Positions 26,584-34,833 of a stretch of 50,886 nucleotides of DNA are shown in pieces (position 1 is the first letter of the stretch; every line of letters starts with the position of its first letter). Origin of the DNA: WTAW01 sp964406575 (GTDB taxonomy: Bacteria > Acidobacteriota > Aminicenantia > Aminicenantales > Aminicenantaceae); NCBI GenBank assembly GCA_964406575.1, contig CAYOSH010000028.1, positions 1 through 50,886 on the forward strand, in the 5' to 3' direction. The translations under genes were made by a program, and so were the position numbers. The notes under the pieces are model-generated. The model was not told the DNA's origin, did not search any database, and saw nothing but the letters and a program-made list of their open reading frames with translations.

Positions 26584-26696
26584 GGGGGACGGACCTCAAG
26601 ATTTTATTTATAATCAATAATTTAAATTAAAAAATCAGCTCAAAAATCGTCTTAAACACACCATTTTGTGGGTAAAAAGCTACTTCTAAGGATAAT
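26584..26696 (+). repeat. half element, L orientation (left end of MNT/HEPN cassette)
   Basis: Begins GGGGGACGGACCTCAAG, ends in GTGGGTAAAAAGCTACTTCTAAGG. Inverted relative to 27777-27869. The HEPN frame runs into it and stops at 26652. Confidence 0.85.
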
Positions 26697-27112
26697 TTTT
26701 TTTACACAATTTAAAAATTCCTCAGCTCGTTTTAAAACAGCCATTGCTCCAGATTTTGAAAATCTGCTCCTGTAATCTGCGTTTTCTCTTAGAATCATTG
26801 CATGATAGAAGGCTTCTGCTAGTTCTGAATCCATTAATCCCCTCCGGACATATAAAGCTTTTAATGCCGCATAGAGACAGTGGTGGCTTTTATCCCTGTA
26901 TCCTTGAGAAAAAAGAGAGCTCTTGCTGCATGATACATCGAGTAATACACTTGGATAGTAGGCCATTTGAATTTCCCGTTTGATATACCAAGCTTTGCTT
27001 CTTCAAATTCTTCACCAGCAGATGATAATTCTTTATTGATAAATCTCGGGGCTTTTGGGAACTTAACGATTTTCTTTCTCTTTGAGCATTCAATAAATTC
27101 CTGATCCCTCAA
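26652..27112 (-). pseudogene. HEPN-domain toxin-type protein, frameshifted
   Basis: The N-terminal part (27112 down to about 26905, TTG start) reads F-I-E-C-S-K-R-K-K-I-V-K-F, then K-W-P-T-I-Q-V-Y-Y-S-M-Y-H-A-A-R-A-L. The continuation G-Y-R-D-K-S-H-H-C-L-Y-A-A-L-K-A-L lies in another frame (to 26652). Together they are a full HEPN domain of the kind paired with minimal nucleotidyltransferases. The break is in a T run near 26905. The relic at 21206 has one more base here and stays in frame, so this is a one-base deletion (or a sequencing error, or a slippage site). The last about 14 residues and stop lie in the L half element. Overlaps the MNT gene by 23 bp. Confidence 0.8.
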
Positions 27113-27662
27113 GAGTCTTGTCCCACAAGATAATACCTTCTCTCACTAATGACAGAAATTCTTTATCATTTCTCTCACTGTTGAGCATTTCATCGTGGGA
27201 GAAAATAACGGGCTGAATTCGTATTTCTTCGAACCCTCTTCCAAAATTCATCTTCCCGATTATTCGAAGTGTCTTTTGTTTTTGCTCAGAAACGATAAAA
27301 ATATCAATGTCGCTCTCTGATATGTCATCTCCTCTGGCACAGCTTACAAAGAGGATTATTCGTGTTGTCAGTTCTCTGAGATTAAGAATTAAGGGACGCA
27401 GGAGAGCTATTGTATTTATGATTTTATATTGCCGGACTATCGGCTCTCTCAGATCTAATTTGTAAAAGAACATTTTTCCTTTTTGTTGTCGTGTCAACAA
27501 ATGAGCCGAATAGAGGTCGTTCAAGACTTTATTTGCAGATCCATAACTGATGCCAGTTTTTCTAGCGGTTTCTCTTTCGTAGAATTCTTTGTCAGAGAAT
27601 TTTGCCATAAAACTGAGGACTTTTTGATGATTGGTCATGATTAGATAATTTGTTGCATTCAT
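27090..27662 (-). CDS. winged-helix MNT nucleotidyltransferase (HEPN partner)
   Basis: 190 aa. Residues about 10-75 form a winged-helix DNA-binding domain (R-E-T-A-R-K-T-G-I-S-Y-G-S-A-N-K-V-L), and about 90-190 a minimal nucleotidyltransferase domain with G-D-D-I-S-E-S-D-I-D-I-F-I-V, where the two Asp of D-x-D bind metal; the usual G-S pair at the start is S-C-A-R-G here. In known MNT/HEPN modules the MNT AMPylates and silences the HEPN RNase. The winged helix suggests autoregulation through the palindrome in its promoter. Upstream gene of the pair. Confidence 0.85.
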   Translation of the reverse strand: MNATNYLIMTNHQKVLSFMAKFSDKEFYERETARKTGISYGSANKVLNDLYSAHLLTRQQKGKMFFYKLDLREPIVRQYKIINTIALLRPLILNLRELTTRIILFVSCARGDDISESDIDIFIVSEQKQKTLRIIGKMNFGRGFEEIRIQPVIFSHDEMLNSERNDKEFLSLVREGIILWDKTLEGSGIY

Positions 27663-27691
27663 AGATCGCTCATTATAAAGAGTATGCGTTC

Positions 27692-27720
27692 ATGATAATG
27701 AGCAATTATCACTATGTCAA
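27692..27720 (-). promoter_or_regulatory. MNT promoter with palindromic operator
   Basis: Minus strand TTGACA (27715-27720), 17 bp, TATCAT (27692-27697). The inverted repeat GATAAT-GAGCA-ATTATC (27694-27710) fills the spacer and overlaps the -10 box. Confidence 0.6.
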
Positions 27721-27776
27721 GAAAGGCTAAGGTGTCATATTGAAAAGATGGGAATGAATCGAGCTTAGATAGCTAA

Positions 27777-27869
27777 TTTGGCCCCCAAAATAGTGCTTTT
27801 AAGGCCAAATTGGACCCCATTTAGAGGGTTAAGTTACTGATATTAAAATAATTACTGAGGTCCGACCCC
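27777..27869 (+). repeat. half element, R orientation (right end of MNT/HEPN cassette)
   Basis: From TTTGGCCCCCAAAATAGTG to TGAGGTCCGACCCC. A run of AATTTACAATTTACAATTTA-type repeats follows outside (27869-27905). The remaining 170 bp to the tricorn start show only the ribosome binding site. Confidence 0.85.
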
Positions 27870-28073
27870 AATTTACAATTTACAATTTAATTTATATTTA
27901 CAATTTTACCACCATCCGATTCATAAGGACAGTGAATCGCTCTTTTTTGCCTCTAATGCCCTTGTCACGGAAATAAGGATGCTTACGTCCGAAAAACATG
28001 GCTGGATATTTTGTGTCATTTTCAGCTATCATTGATTTTATACAATACAGGAATCAATCCAGAGGAGAGAAAA

Positions 28074-31000
28074 ATGAAAAAAACTGTTTTTGTGTTTTTA
28101 GCCACACTCATTCTATTGGTCGGCACATCACTTCTGTACAGTCAGGTCAATGCCCGCATGCTCCGGTACCCGGACGTTTCCGCCACTCACATCTGCTTTG
28201 TTTATGCCGGCGACATCTGGGTTGTGGCAAAGGAAGGAGGCACGGCTTTCCGGCTCAGTTCCCCACACGGTGAGGAAATGTTCCCCAGATTTTCTCCGGA
28301 CGGGGAAAAAATCGCCTTTAGCGGTAACTACGATGGGAACACAGACATCTACCTCATCCCCTCCATGGGAGGCGAACTCCAGAGACTCACCCACCACGGC
28401 ATGACCGACCTCATGATCGACTGGTATCCGGACGGCGAGGCCATCCTCTACGTCTCCTCAATGGAGAGCGGCCGCCAGCGCTACCGCCAGTTCTACCGTA
28501 TAGCCAAAAAAGGCGGCCTCGCTGAAAAGCTTCCTGTTCCATACGGCGAATTTGGATCTCTATCACCCGACGGTAATATCCTCGCCTACATGCCCATTTC
28601 ACGGGATTTCCGCACCTGGAAGCGTTACCGCGGGGGCATGGCTCCTGATATCTGGCTCTTCGATCTGAATCAAATAAAAGCTAAAAATATTACCGACAAT
28701 CCTGCTAACGACTCACAGCCCATGTGGCACGGCAGGACGCTCTACTTTCTTTCTGACCGAGGCCCAAACCAGCGGCACAACATCTGGGCCATGGACCTGG
28801 AAAGCGAAGAAGCACGCCAAATCACCAACTTCGAAGATTTCGACATCCACTTTCCAGCCATAGGACCTTCTGAAATCGTCTTCGAGGCGGGAGGAAAACT
28901 TTTTCTGCTCGACCTGGAGACAGAAAATCAAACGCAAGTGGAAATCGATCTTGTGACGGACCAAATCACCCTCAAACCTCACGCAGTCAATGTCTCCAAG
29001 CTGGTCCATAATGCCGAGATCTCTCCCCAGGGAAAAAGGGCTTTGTTCGAAGCGCGTGGGGAAGTATTCTCTGTTCCAGCCGAGCATGGGGTCATCCGCA
29101 ACCTCACTACAAGTCCGGGTGTTGCGGAACGCTTCCCTGTTTGGTCGCCCGACGGAAAGCACATCGCCTACTGGAGCGACCGTTCCGGCGAGTATGAGCT
29201 CACCATTTGCAGCGCTCGTGACGGCTCCCAAGAACAAAAGCTGACCTCATACGGACCAGGCTTCAGATACCATATTTATTGGTCGCCAGATAGTCAAAAG
29301 ATCGCCTTCATCGACAAATCCATGACCATATACATTTACAATATTGAGACACAAAAGACGATTAGAGTTGATCAGGGTCTGTGGAAGTACGAAGGCGCGC
29401 TCCAAAACTTCAAACCCGGATGGTCACCGGACAGCCGATGGCTGGCTTACTCCCGAGCAGAAGCGAACCGAAGCGACAACATCTACCTCTACGATACCAA
29501 GAATAACGAGCGGCAGCAGGTGACATCCAGCCATTACAACGACTTTCAGCCAGTCTTTGATCCCGAAGGGAAGTACCTCTATTTTCTCTCCAACAGGACG
29601 TTCGATCCTATATATGGCGATACGGATAATTCCTTCCTGTATGCCAACACGACAAACATCGTAGCCGTTTCGCTAACACCGGATATTCCATCACCCCTGG
29701 CGCCACGCAATGACGATGAGGGATTGAAACAAGAGGAACCGGAAGAACAGAACAAAGATAAAAATCAAAACAAAGATAAGAATAAGGAAAAAGAGCCGGA
29801 TAAAAAAGAGGCAAAACCTGTCGAGATTACTGTCAAGGATTTCGAGAGCCGGCTGGTTGTCCTCCCTCCGAAACCTGGGAATTATAACAATATTCAAGCG
29901 ACGGAGGGCAAGATACTCTACCAGAGGTTCCCGCGCACTGGATCGGGCGAGGAGGCAAGTTCCCTTGTCTATTACGACCTCAAGGAGCGAGAGGAAAAAA
30001 CCATTCTCGGTGATGTGGATGGATACCGGCTCTCTGCTGACGGGAAAAAATTACTTGTCTGGAAGAAGCAGAGTGCTGCTATCGTGGATGTGAAGCCTGA
30101 CCAGAAAATGGAAAAGCCCCTGCAGACAGGTGAGCTCGAGATGACGGTCGATCCCCGGGCAGAATGGCGTCAGATTTTCACGGATGCCTGGAGGCTGTGC
30201 AGGGATTTCTTCTACGATCCTGGCATGCATGGCGTCGACTGGGAAGCCATGCGGAAGCAGTACGGGGATTTACTCGAAGATGCTGTTACCCGCTGGGACG
30301 TGAATTATGTCATCGGCGAACTTATCGCCGAACTCAGTTCTTCCCATACTTACCGCGGGGGTGGCGATACTGAGGAAGAAGCACATATCGGGGTAGGTTA
30401 CCTCGGCGTCGACTGGGAAATTGATAACGGCTTCTATCGAATCGCTAAAATCATCGATGCAGCCCCATGGGATAGTGAAGTAAGGTCGCCCCTTAGCATG
30501 CCGGGTGCGAACGTCAAGGAAGGGGATTATATCCTTGCTGTCAACGGCGTGCCTCTTGACATCTCGAAAAGCCCTTGGGCAGCTTTCCAGGGATTAGGGG
30601 GGAAAATTGTCGAACTCACGATTAACAGCAAGCCGACAACAGAAAATGCCCGGAAGGTCATCGTTGAGACTCTTAAGAATGAAACACGCCTGAGGAACCT
30701 GGCCTGGATCGAACAAAACCGAAAGTATGTCGAAGTACACTCGGACGGACGCATAGGATACATCTATGTGCAGGATACGAGTTTAGGCGGACAGAACGAT
30801 CTTGTTCGTCAGTTCTCAGCCCAATTCCACAAAGAAGGACTCATCGTTGATGAGCGCTTCAACAGCGGCGGTCAGATCCCGGACAGATTCATCGAGCTTC
30901 TCAATAGGCCTGCCCTGGCCTTCTGGGCTGTACGGGACGGCAAAGACTGGCAGTGGCCGCCTGTGGCTCACTTCGGCCCAAAAGCCATGCTCATCAATGG

Positions 31001-31364
31001 ATGGAGCGGTTCAGGGGGGGATGCTTTTCCTGATTACTTCCGTAAGGCAGGACTCGGTCCGCTTATTGGGACACGCACATGGGGCGGTCTCATCGGCATA
31101 TCCGGTGCACCCCAGCTCATCGATGGCGGTTTCGTGACTGTCCCCACATTCCGCATGTACGATCCTGACGGCAAGTGGTTCAAGGAAAGTCATGGCGTAG
31201 ATCCTGATATCGAGGTCAAAGAAGATCCGGCAATTCTGGCTGAGGGGACTGATCCGCAGCTCAAACGCGCAGTCGAGGAGGTCCTCCGGATGCTCGAAGA
31301 ACAGCCGTTCAAAAAGCCTGCCCGGCCGCCCTACGAAGACCGAACTGTAAAAAGAAAAAAATAG
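28074..31364 (+). CDS. tricorn-type protease (S41 family)
   Basis: 1096 aa from the ATG at 28074, chosen for AGAGGAGAG just upstream and because the signal peptide then begins M-K-K-T-V-F-V-F-L. Two N-terminal beta-propeller regions (about 35-580) with TolB/WD-like repeats (F-S-P-D-G-E-K-I-A-F, W-S-P-D-S-R-W-L-A-Y); a Lys/Glu/Asn-rich linker (about 545-590); then the C-terminal tricorn core: S-S-S-H-T-Y-R-G-G with the likely catalytic His, a PDZ domain (about 790-870) and the S41 domain with nucleophile in S-G-S-G-G-D-A-F-P. The signal peptide places it outside the cytoplasm. Degrades peptides, probably for nutrition or envelope turnover. A full-length, apparently intact gene. Confidence 0.95.
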   Translation: MKKTVFVFLATLILLVGTSLLYSQVNARMLRYPDVSATHICFVYAGDIWVVAKEGGTAFRLSSPHGEEMFPRFSPDGEKIAFSGNYDGNTDIYLIPSMGGELQRLTHHGMTDLMIDWYPDGEAILYVSSMESGRQRYRQFYRIAKKGGLAEKLPVPYGEFGSLSPDGNILAYMPISRDFRTWKRYRGGMAPDIWLFDLNQIKAKNITDNPANDSQPMWHGRTLYFLSDRGPNQRHNIWAMDLESEEARQITNFEDFDIHFPAIGPSEIVFEAGGKLFLLDLETENQTQVEIDLVTDQITLKPHAVNVSKLVHNAEISPQGKRALFEARGEVFSVPAEHGVIRNLTTSPGVAERFPVWSPDGKHIAYWSDRSGEYELTICSARDGSQEQKLTSYGPGFRYHIYWSPDSQKIAFIDKSMTIYIYNIETQKTIRVDQGLWKYEGALQNFKPGWSPDSRWLAYSRAEANRSDNIYLYDTKNNERQQVTSSHYNDFQPVFDPEGKYLYFLSNRTFDPIYGDTDNSFLYANTTNIVAVSLTPDIPSPLAPRNDDEGLKQEEPEEQNKDKNQNKDKNKEKEPDKKEAKPVEITVKDFESRLVVLPPKPGNYNNIQATEGKILYQRFPRTGSGEEASSLVYYDLKEREEKTILGDVDGYRLSADGKKLLVWKKQSAAIVDVKPDQKMEKPLQTGELEMTVDPRAEWRQIFTDAWRLCRDFFYDPGMHGVDWEAMRKQYGDLLEDAVTRWDVNYVIGELIAELSSSHTYRGGGDTEEEAHIGVGYLGVDWEIDNGFYRIAKIIDAAPWDSEVRSPLSMPGANVKEGDYILAVNGVPLDISKSPWAAFQGLGGKIVELTINSKPTTENARKVIVETLKNETRLRNLAWIEQNRKYVEVHSDGRIGYIYVQDTSLGGQNDLVRQFSAQFHKEGLIVDERFNSGGQIPDRFIELLNRPALAFWAVRDGKDWQWPPVAHFGPKAMLINGWSGSGGDAFPDYFRKAGLGPLIGTRTWGGLIGISGAPQLIDGGFVTVPTFRMYDPDGKWFKESHGVDPDIEVKEDPAILAEGTDPQLKRAVEEVLRMLEEQPFKKPARPPYEDRTVKRKK

Positions 31365-31390
31365 ATCGGACAGCTTCAGACGGGTTAATT

Positions 31391-31497
31391 TTGTGCTTTG
31401 GCTGGCATAACATACTGATAATAATAGAATTAACTAATAAAAAACAGCAGTTTATCGGCTTAAACACACTATTTTGGGGGTCAAAACAGCCGTTTAT
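31391..31497 (+). repeat. half element, L orientation (GTGCT-ended), at RES/Xre pair
   Basis: Begins TTGTGCTTTGGCTGGC, ends ACACTATTTTGGGGGTCAAAACAGCC. The stop codon of the RES toxin (31481-31483) lies inside it. No R partner was found on the other side of the pair. Confidence 0.75.
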
Positions 31498-31936
31498 CCA
31501 GCTCCAATCCCTCCACAGTCATAATTGCTACATGTTTCATATTCCGATGATTTGGATTGATGAGGATGTTGAATTCATGGGGCACAACTGCCGAGGGAAC
31601 ACGAAGAGCCAACGATTCATTCGAAACAGCCCACTTTGACCCGATCTCCGCTAAGTCCTGGGGTGCAGGAAATTTACGCCAATTTTTTGGTAGATCACCA
31701 AGTGGGATTTCTATGGGACGGATTTGATCGTCTATCTCCACCGTTGCAATACACAATTTATTCGGAAGTATTGAAAAAGGGACATTCACCAAGAACTCGG
31801 CTAGAGCCAAAGCCCTGCTCTCCGATGTATAAATAATGCCGATCCCTTTGCGGTTCCATCGGCCCCCATACAAACGAGCCCCAATTCCAGACAAATCTCT
31901 AATGTGCTTTTTCTTAGCTATCCGGTAAACAAACAT
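31481..31936 (-). CDS. RES-domain toxin
   Basis: 151 aa, full RES domain: G-A-R-L-Y-G-G-R-W-N-R-K-G with the conserved Arg, Y-T-S-E-S-R-A-L-A-L-A-E with the conserved Glu, and W-A-V-S-N-E-S-L-A-L-R-V-P-S-A-V with the conserved Ser. Known RES toxins degrade NAD+. Directly follows its Xre antitoxin. The last codons are supplied by the half element. Confidence 0.9.
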   Translation of the reverse strand: MFVYRIAKKKHIRDLSGIGARLYGGRWNRKGIGIIYTSESRALALAEFLVNVPFSILPNKLCIATVEIDDQIRPIEIPLGDLPKNWRKFPAPQDLAEIGSKWAVSNESLALRVPSAVVPHEFNILINPNHRNMKHVAIMTVEGLELDKRLF

Positions 31937-32397
31937 CAGGAGAAAACGCCGTATTCGATCCGGCCGAGCTCATCGAGGACCATTTCTGAACCGAACCGGG
32001 AGCTCAACATGCTCATCGGTGTTTGTTGTCCCAATGCCCTGTTTGGGTGGCGTAACCAGGCTAGAAATTTTCCCTTATCTTCAAAGACTTTGATTCCCGC
32101 GGCAGTGCATTCGGCGATTTGGAGGATATGCTCTGAAACAGATGGGCTGAAATGTCGGTCATCAGAGTATCGCTGGATCGTTCGCTCGGTAATAGGGAGG
32201 AGATTGGCCATTTGGCTTAGAGTAAGATCCAGATAATCTGCCAGATGAAGCAGTGCCGCTTTTGTTAAACCAATCTTACCCAGCTCTATCAGGTCGATAC
32301 GGTTACGCAAACTTCTGTGGAAAGTTCTCTCTCCGCCCAGGACCTCAATCATGCCTTGAAGTTCCATATTAGGAGACCCTTTTTTGGAATGCGACAT
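31936..32397 (-). CDS. Xre/MbcA-ParS-type antitoxin of RES toxin
   Basis: 153 aa if started at 32397; an ATG at 32367 (143 aa) preceded by AAGGG is equally possible because the promoter places transcription start close to 32397. Helix-turn-helix region (T-L-S-Q-M-A-N-L-L-P-I-T-E-R-T-I-Q-R-Y) followed by the DUF2384 C-terminal domain (A-W-L-R-H-P-N-R-A-L, P-M-S-M-L) that inserts into the toxin site. First gene of the operon. Confidence 0.9.
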   Translation of the reverse strand: MSHSKKGSPNMELQGMIEVLGGERTFHRSLRNRIDLIELGKIGLTKAALLHLADYLDLTLSQMANLLPITERTIQRYSDDRHFSPSVSEHILQIAECTAAGIKVFEDKGKFLAWLRHPNRALGQQTPMSMLSSRFGSEMVLDELGRIEYGVFS

Positions 32398-32434
32398 TTG
32401 TCATAATTATAATGACAATTGTCATCACTGTCAA
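32391..32434 (-). promoter_or_regulatory. consensus promoter and two operators of the Xre/RES operon
   Basis: Minus strand TTGACA (32429-32434), 17 bp, TATAAT (32406-32411), a perfect sigma70 consensus. The spacer contains the perfect palindrome ATGACAATTGTCAT (32412-32425). A second, imperfect copy (32391-32404) overlaps the -10 downstream edge and first ATG; the centres are 21 bp (two turns) apart. Confidence 0.75.
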
Positions 32435-32662
32435 TACGCTTTAAAATCCCTCGAAATTGGATTGTAAGTCATACTCCGGGTCTTACCTCGAAAACGAAAG
32501 ACATCGATCCTTTTTCTCACACAAAATGAACAGAATTGTATGCACAAAACGCAGTGATAAAACGAGGGACACTATAACTTATATAAGTCAAGACGATGGC
32601 AACTCATTGACACCAATACAAAATTTATATATCGATAATTCATCAGAGCAGTGGGGGCAATG

Positions 32663-34169
32663 ATGAAACCGAAGTTCACATTTTCTATACTGTTTCTTTT
32701 CTTTTTCCTTTTTTTGGCCCGCGGAGGTTGGCTTCCGACAGATCAAAGAATTGATTCTGGGGATTCGCCTGGCGTCAGTGAGTCTTTGGATGCCCAAATT
32801 GCTTGTTCTGGAGACAATGTTTATGTAGTCTGGAGTGATTTCAGAAACGCTCCCAATACTTATACAGACATCTATTTCAATCATTCTGCAGATGGAGGTG
32901 CAAATTGGCAAACTCCTGATATCCGTCTTAACACTGGCGATCTGCCAGGTGCTAGTGAATCGTGGGGACCTCAAATAGCGTGTTCGAACGGAAATGTATA
33001 TGCAGTATGGACAGATCGAAGAGGAGGTAGCCATATTTCCGATATCTTCTTTAACTACTCAACAGAAGAGGGAGCGAACTGGAGAACAAAAGATATAAGA
33101 CTTAATTCAATGAAGTTGCCTATAGATTATCATGCTCAATATCCACAAATAGCTTGTTCGGGAGAAAATGTCTATGTAGTATGGCAAGATAGCAGAAATG
33201 GATTATATGACATCTACTTCAACTCCAATATATCTTCAACTTTCGCTTTAACGATATCTGCAAGTAAAGGGGGGACTGTTCGTCCAAAGCCAGGCGAGCA
33301 CTCCCATATCCCAGGAACAAAAGTAAAGATTAAGGCGTTCGCCGACAAGGATTACAAATTCAGCCACTGGAGTGGCGATGTCGAAGGTTCTGAAAATCCG
33401 ATAAAATTCACCATGGATTCGGACAAGACCATCAAAGCACATTTCATAAAACAGCACACATTGGCCTTAAGATCTCAAAAGGGAGGGACCACCAGACCAT
33501 CCCCCGGAAATCACACTATCGACCATGGAACAGGAGTCACCATTACAGCCATCCCTGAATCCAACTACAGATTCTCCAATTGGACTGGCGACGTGCTCTC
33601 TACAGAGAATCCATTAACCATTGAAATGAACTCCGATATGTCAATAACAGCTAACTTTGTTCGGCAATATAATCTAACCCTAGACGCAGGCACAGGAGGA
33701 ACCACCAATCCTCCTCAAGGAATCTCCCCATATGATAAAGGGGCCAAAGTAACAATCACGCTGCCCCTCTTGCCCATTATAGATTTTCTCAATGGACCGG
33801 GGATTTATCCAGAACCTCTAATCCCGCTACAATAACCATGAATAAGGATAAGTCCATTACAGCTAATTTCTCACGAATTATCTATGCCCCCCTCAATTTT
33901 TCTGGCCAAAAAGTCTCGAATCGCTCTCTGACACAAGTGGAATACATTAATGTTCTGACCTGGCAGCCTCATCCCAACAATGTGAGTATCTCGAAATACA
34001 GGATTTACTCGATCGAAGGAGAAACGCAGAGTCTTTTGGTTGAATTCCCTGCCAATACACATCAATATTTACACCGGCAAGTGGAAAGGATAAGACGTAT
34101 ACATATATCCTCGTCGCTGTAAATAATGAGGGGAGAGAAGGCGATCCCGAACAGATATCTGTGCGATGA
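32663..34169 (+). pseudogene. secreted BNR-like/bacterial-repeat/FN3-like protein with two frameshifts
   Basis: Signal peptide, then three BNR/sialidase-like repeats (Q-I-A-C-S-G-D-N-V-Y-V-V-W-S-D), then three to four copies of the about 75-aa 'bacterial repeat' domain (G-G-T-x-x-P-x-P-G, W-S-G-D-V, then I-K-A-H-F or I-T-A-N-F) and a fibronectin-like end. The frame breaks near 33763 (one base missing; the next frame gives H-Y-R-F-S-Q-W-T-G-D) and again near 34088 (the next frame gives D-K-T-Y-T-Y-I-L-V-A-V-N-N-E-G) before a stop at 34169. Either a decayed surface adhesin/binding protein or two assembly indels. A GTG at 32651 is an alternative start. Confidence 0.75.
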
Positions 34170-34214
34170 GATTGAATAAATGTTGATTTAGTGCGTTATT
34201 TATGATGTCTTGAT

Positions 34215-34425
34215 GCGGGCACCATGATGGGCAAATCTGCCCTCGTCTCTGTCTTTGGCTCGAAAATCGTCGCCTTAACTTAGTCCAGAAATGCTAAGGA
34301 TTGATATGATCCTTCATGAACGCGACATAACCATCCATCCGTTGTCCCCTATATATCTTATGAGACAAACCCGGTAAGTGAGGGAACGGAAAAACGACTC
34401 TCCCAATCCATCTTCATCAAAATAG
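34215..34425. pseudogene. scrap: metallophosphatase 3' end (+) and UDG-like 3' end (-)
   Basis: 34219-34281 matches the last codons of the metallophosphatase at 43287 (A-L-V-S-V-F-G-S-K-I-V-A-L-T). 34290-34425 matches the 3' end of the UDG-like gene at 43858 in the same tail-to-tail order. Both lack their 5' parts. Confidence 0.75.
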
Positions 34426-34622
34426 GTAATTTTCATCTTGTAGAACCAGCCTTCATACCCAAAGCGTCGGATGTGCTGAACCGCTTTTACAAAGAGCTTT
34501 TCGTTGACTCTATCTCTGACGATATAATGATGAGGCCATGTGTGCGCATAAGTTTTCGCAAATGTCCATGGCGTATTATTTATAAACTCCTTTATATCAT
34601 CTGGGAATCTTTTTATAAGCAC
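34314..34622 (-). pseudogene. chimeric ORF: uncharacterised about 105-aa family fused to UDG scrap
   Basis: The first about 70 residues (F-P-D-D-I-K-E-F-I-N, W-T-F-A-K-T-Y-A-H-T-W-P-H-H-Y-I-V) match the intact gene at 48651. At F-D-E-D-G-L the sequence switches to UDG-like 3' DNA read in the wrong frame, so the tail is nonsense. GTG start. Clear recombination joint. Upstream 34623-34690 is also homologous to 48969-49030. The rest up to 34833 shows nothing else. Confidence 0.7.
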
Positions 34623-34833
34623 TTTCCGGAATTCCTCTGCATTTTCTCTAATAATTCACAATCTTACTCAAAACTTCATCCTTCTCCATCTCACCCTCCG
34701 CCCCTACAATCCTCACCACTCCCATCGCCGGCGTTAACGCCATGTTCATCCGGTCCTCATATTTATTCACTTGCAAGAATGGGATATAATGACTATTCTC
34801 AAGTAAATTCAAAAAAACAGGAAGCAAGTAAGA

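Noticed and set aside
28713..29237. Minus-strand 174-aa frame opposite the tricorn gene
   Set aside because: Shadow frame inside the beta-propeller coding region, with no independent support.
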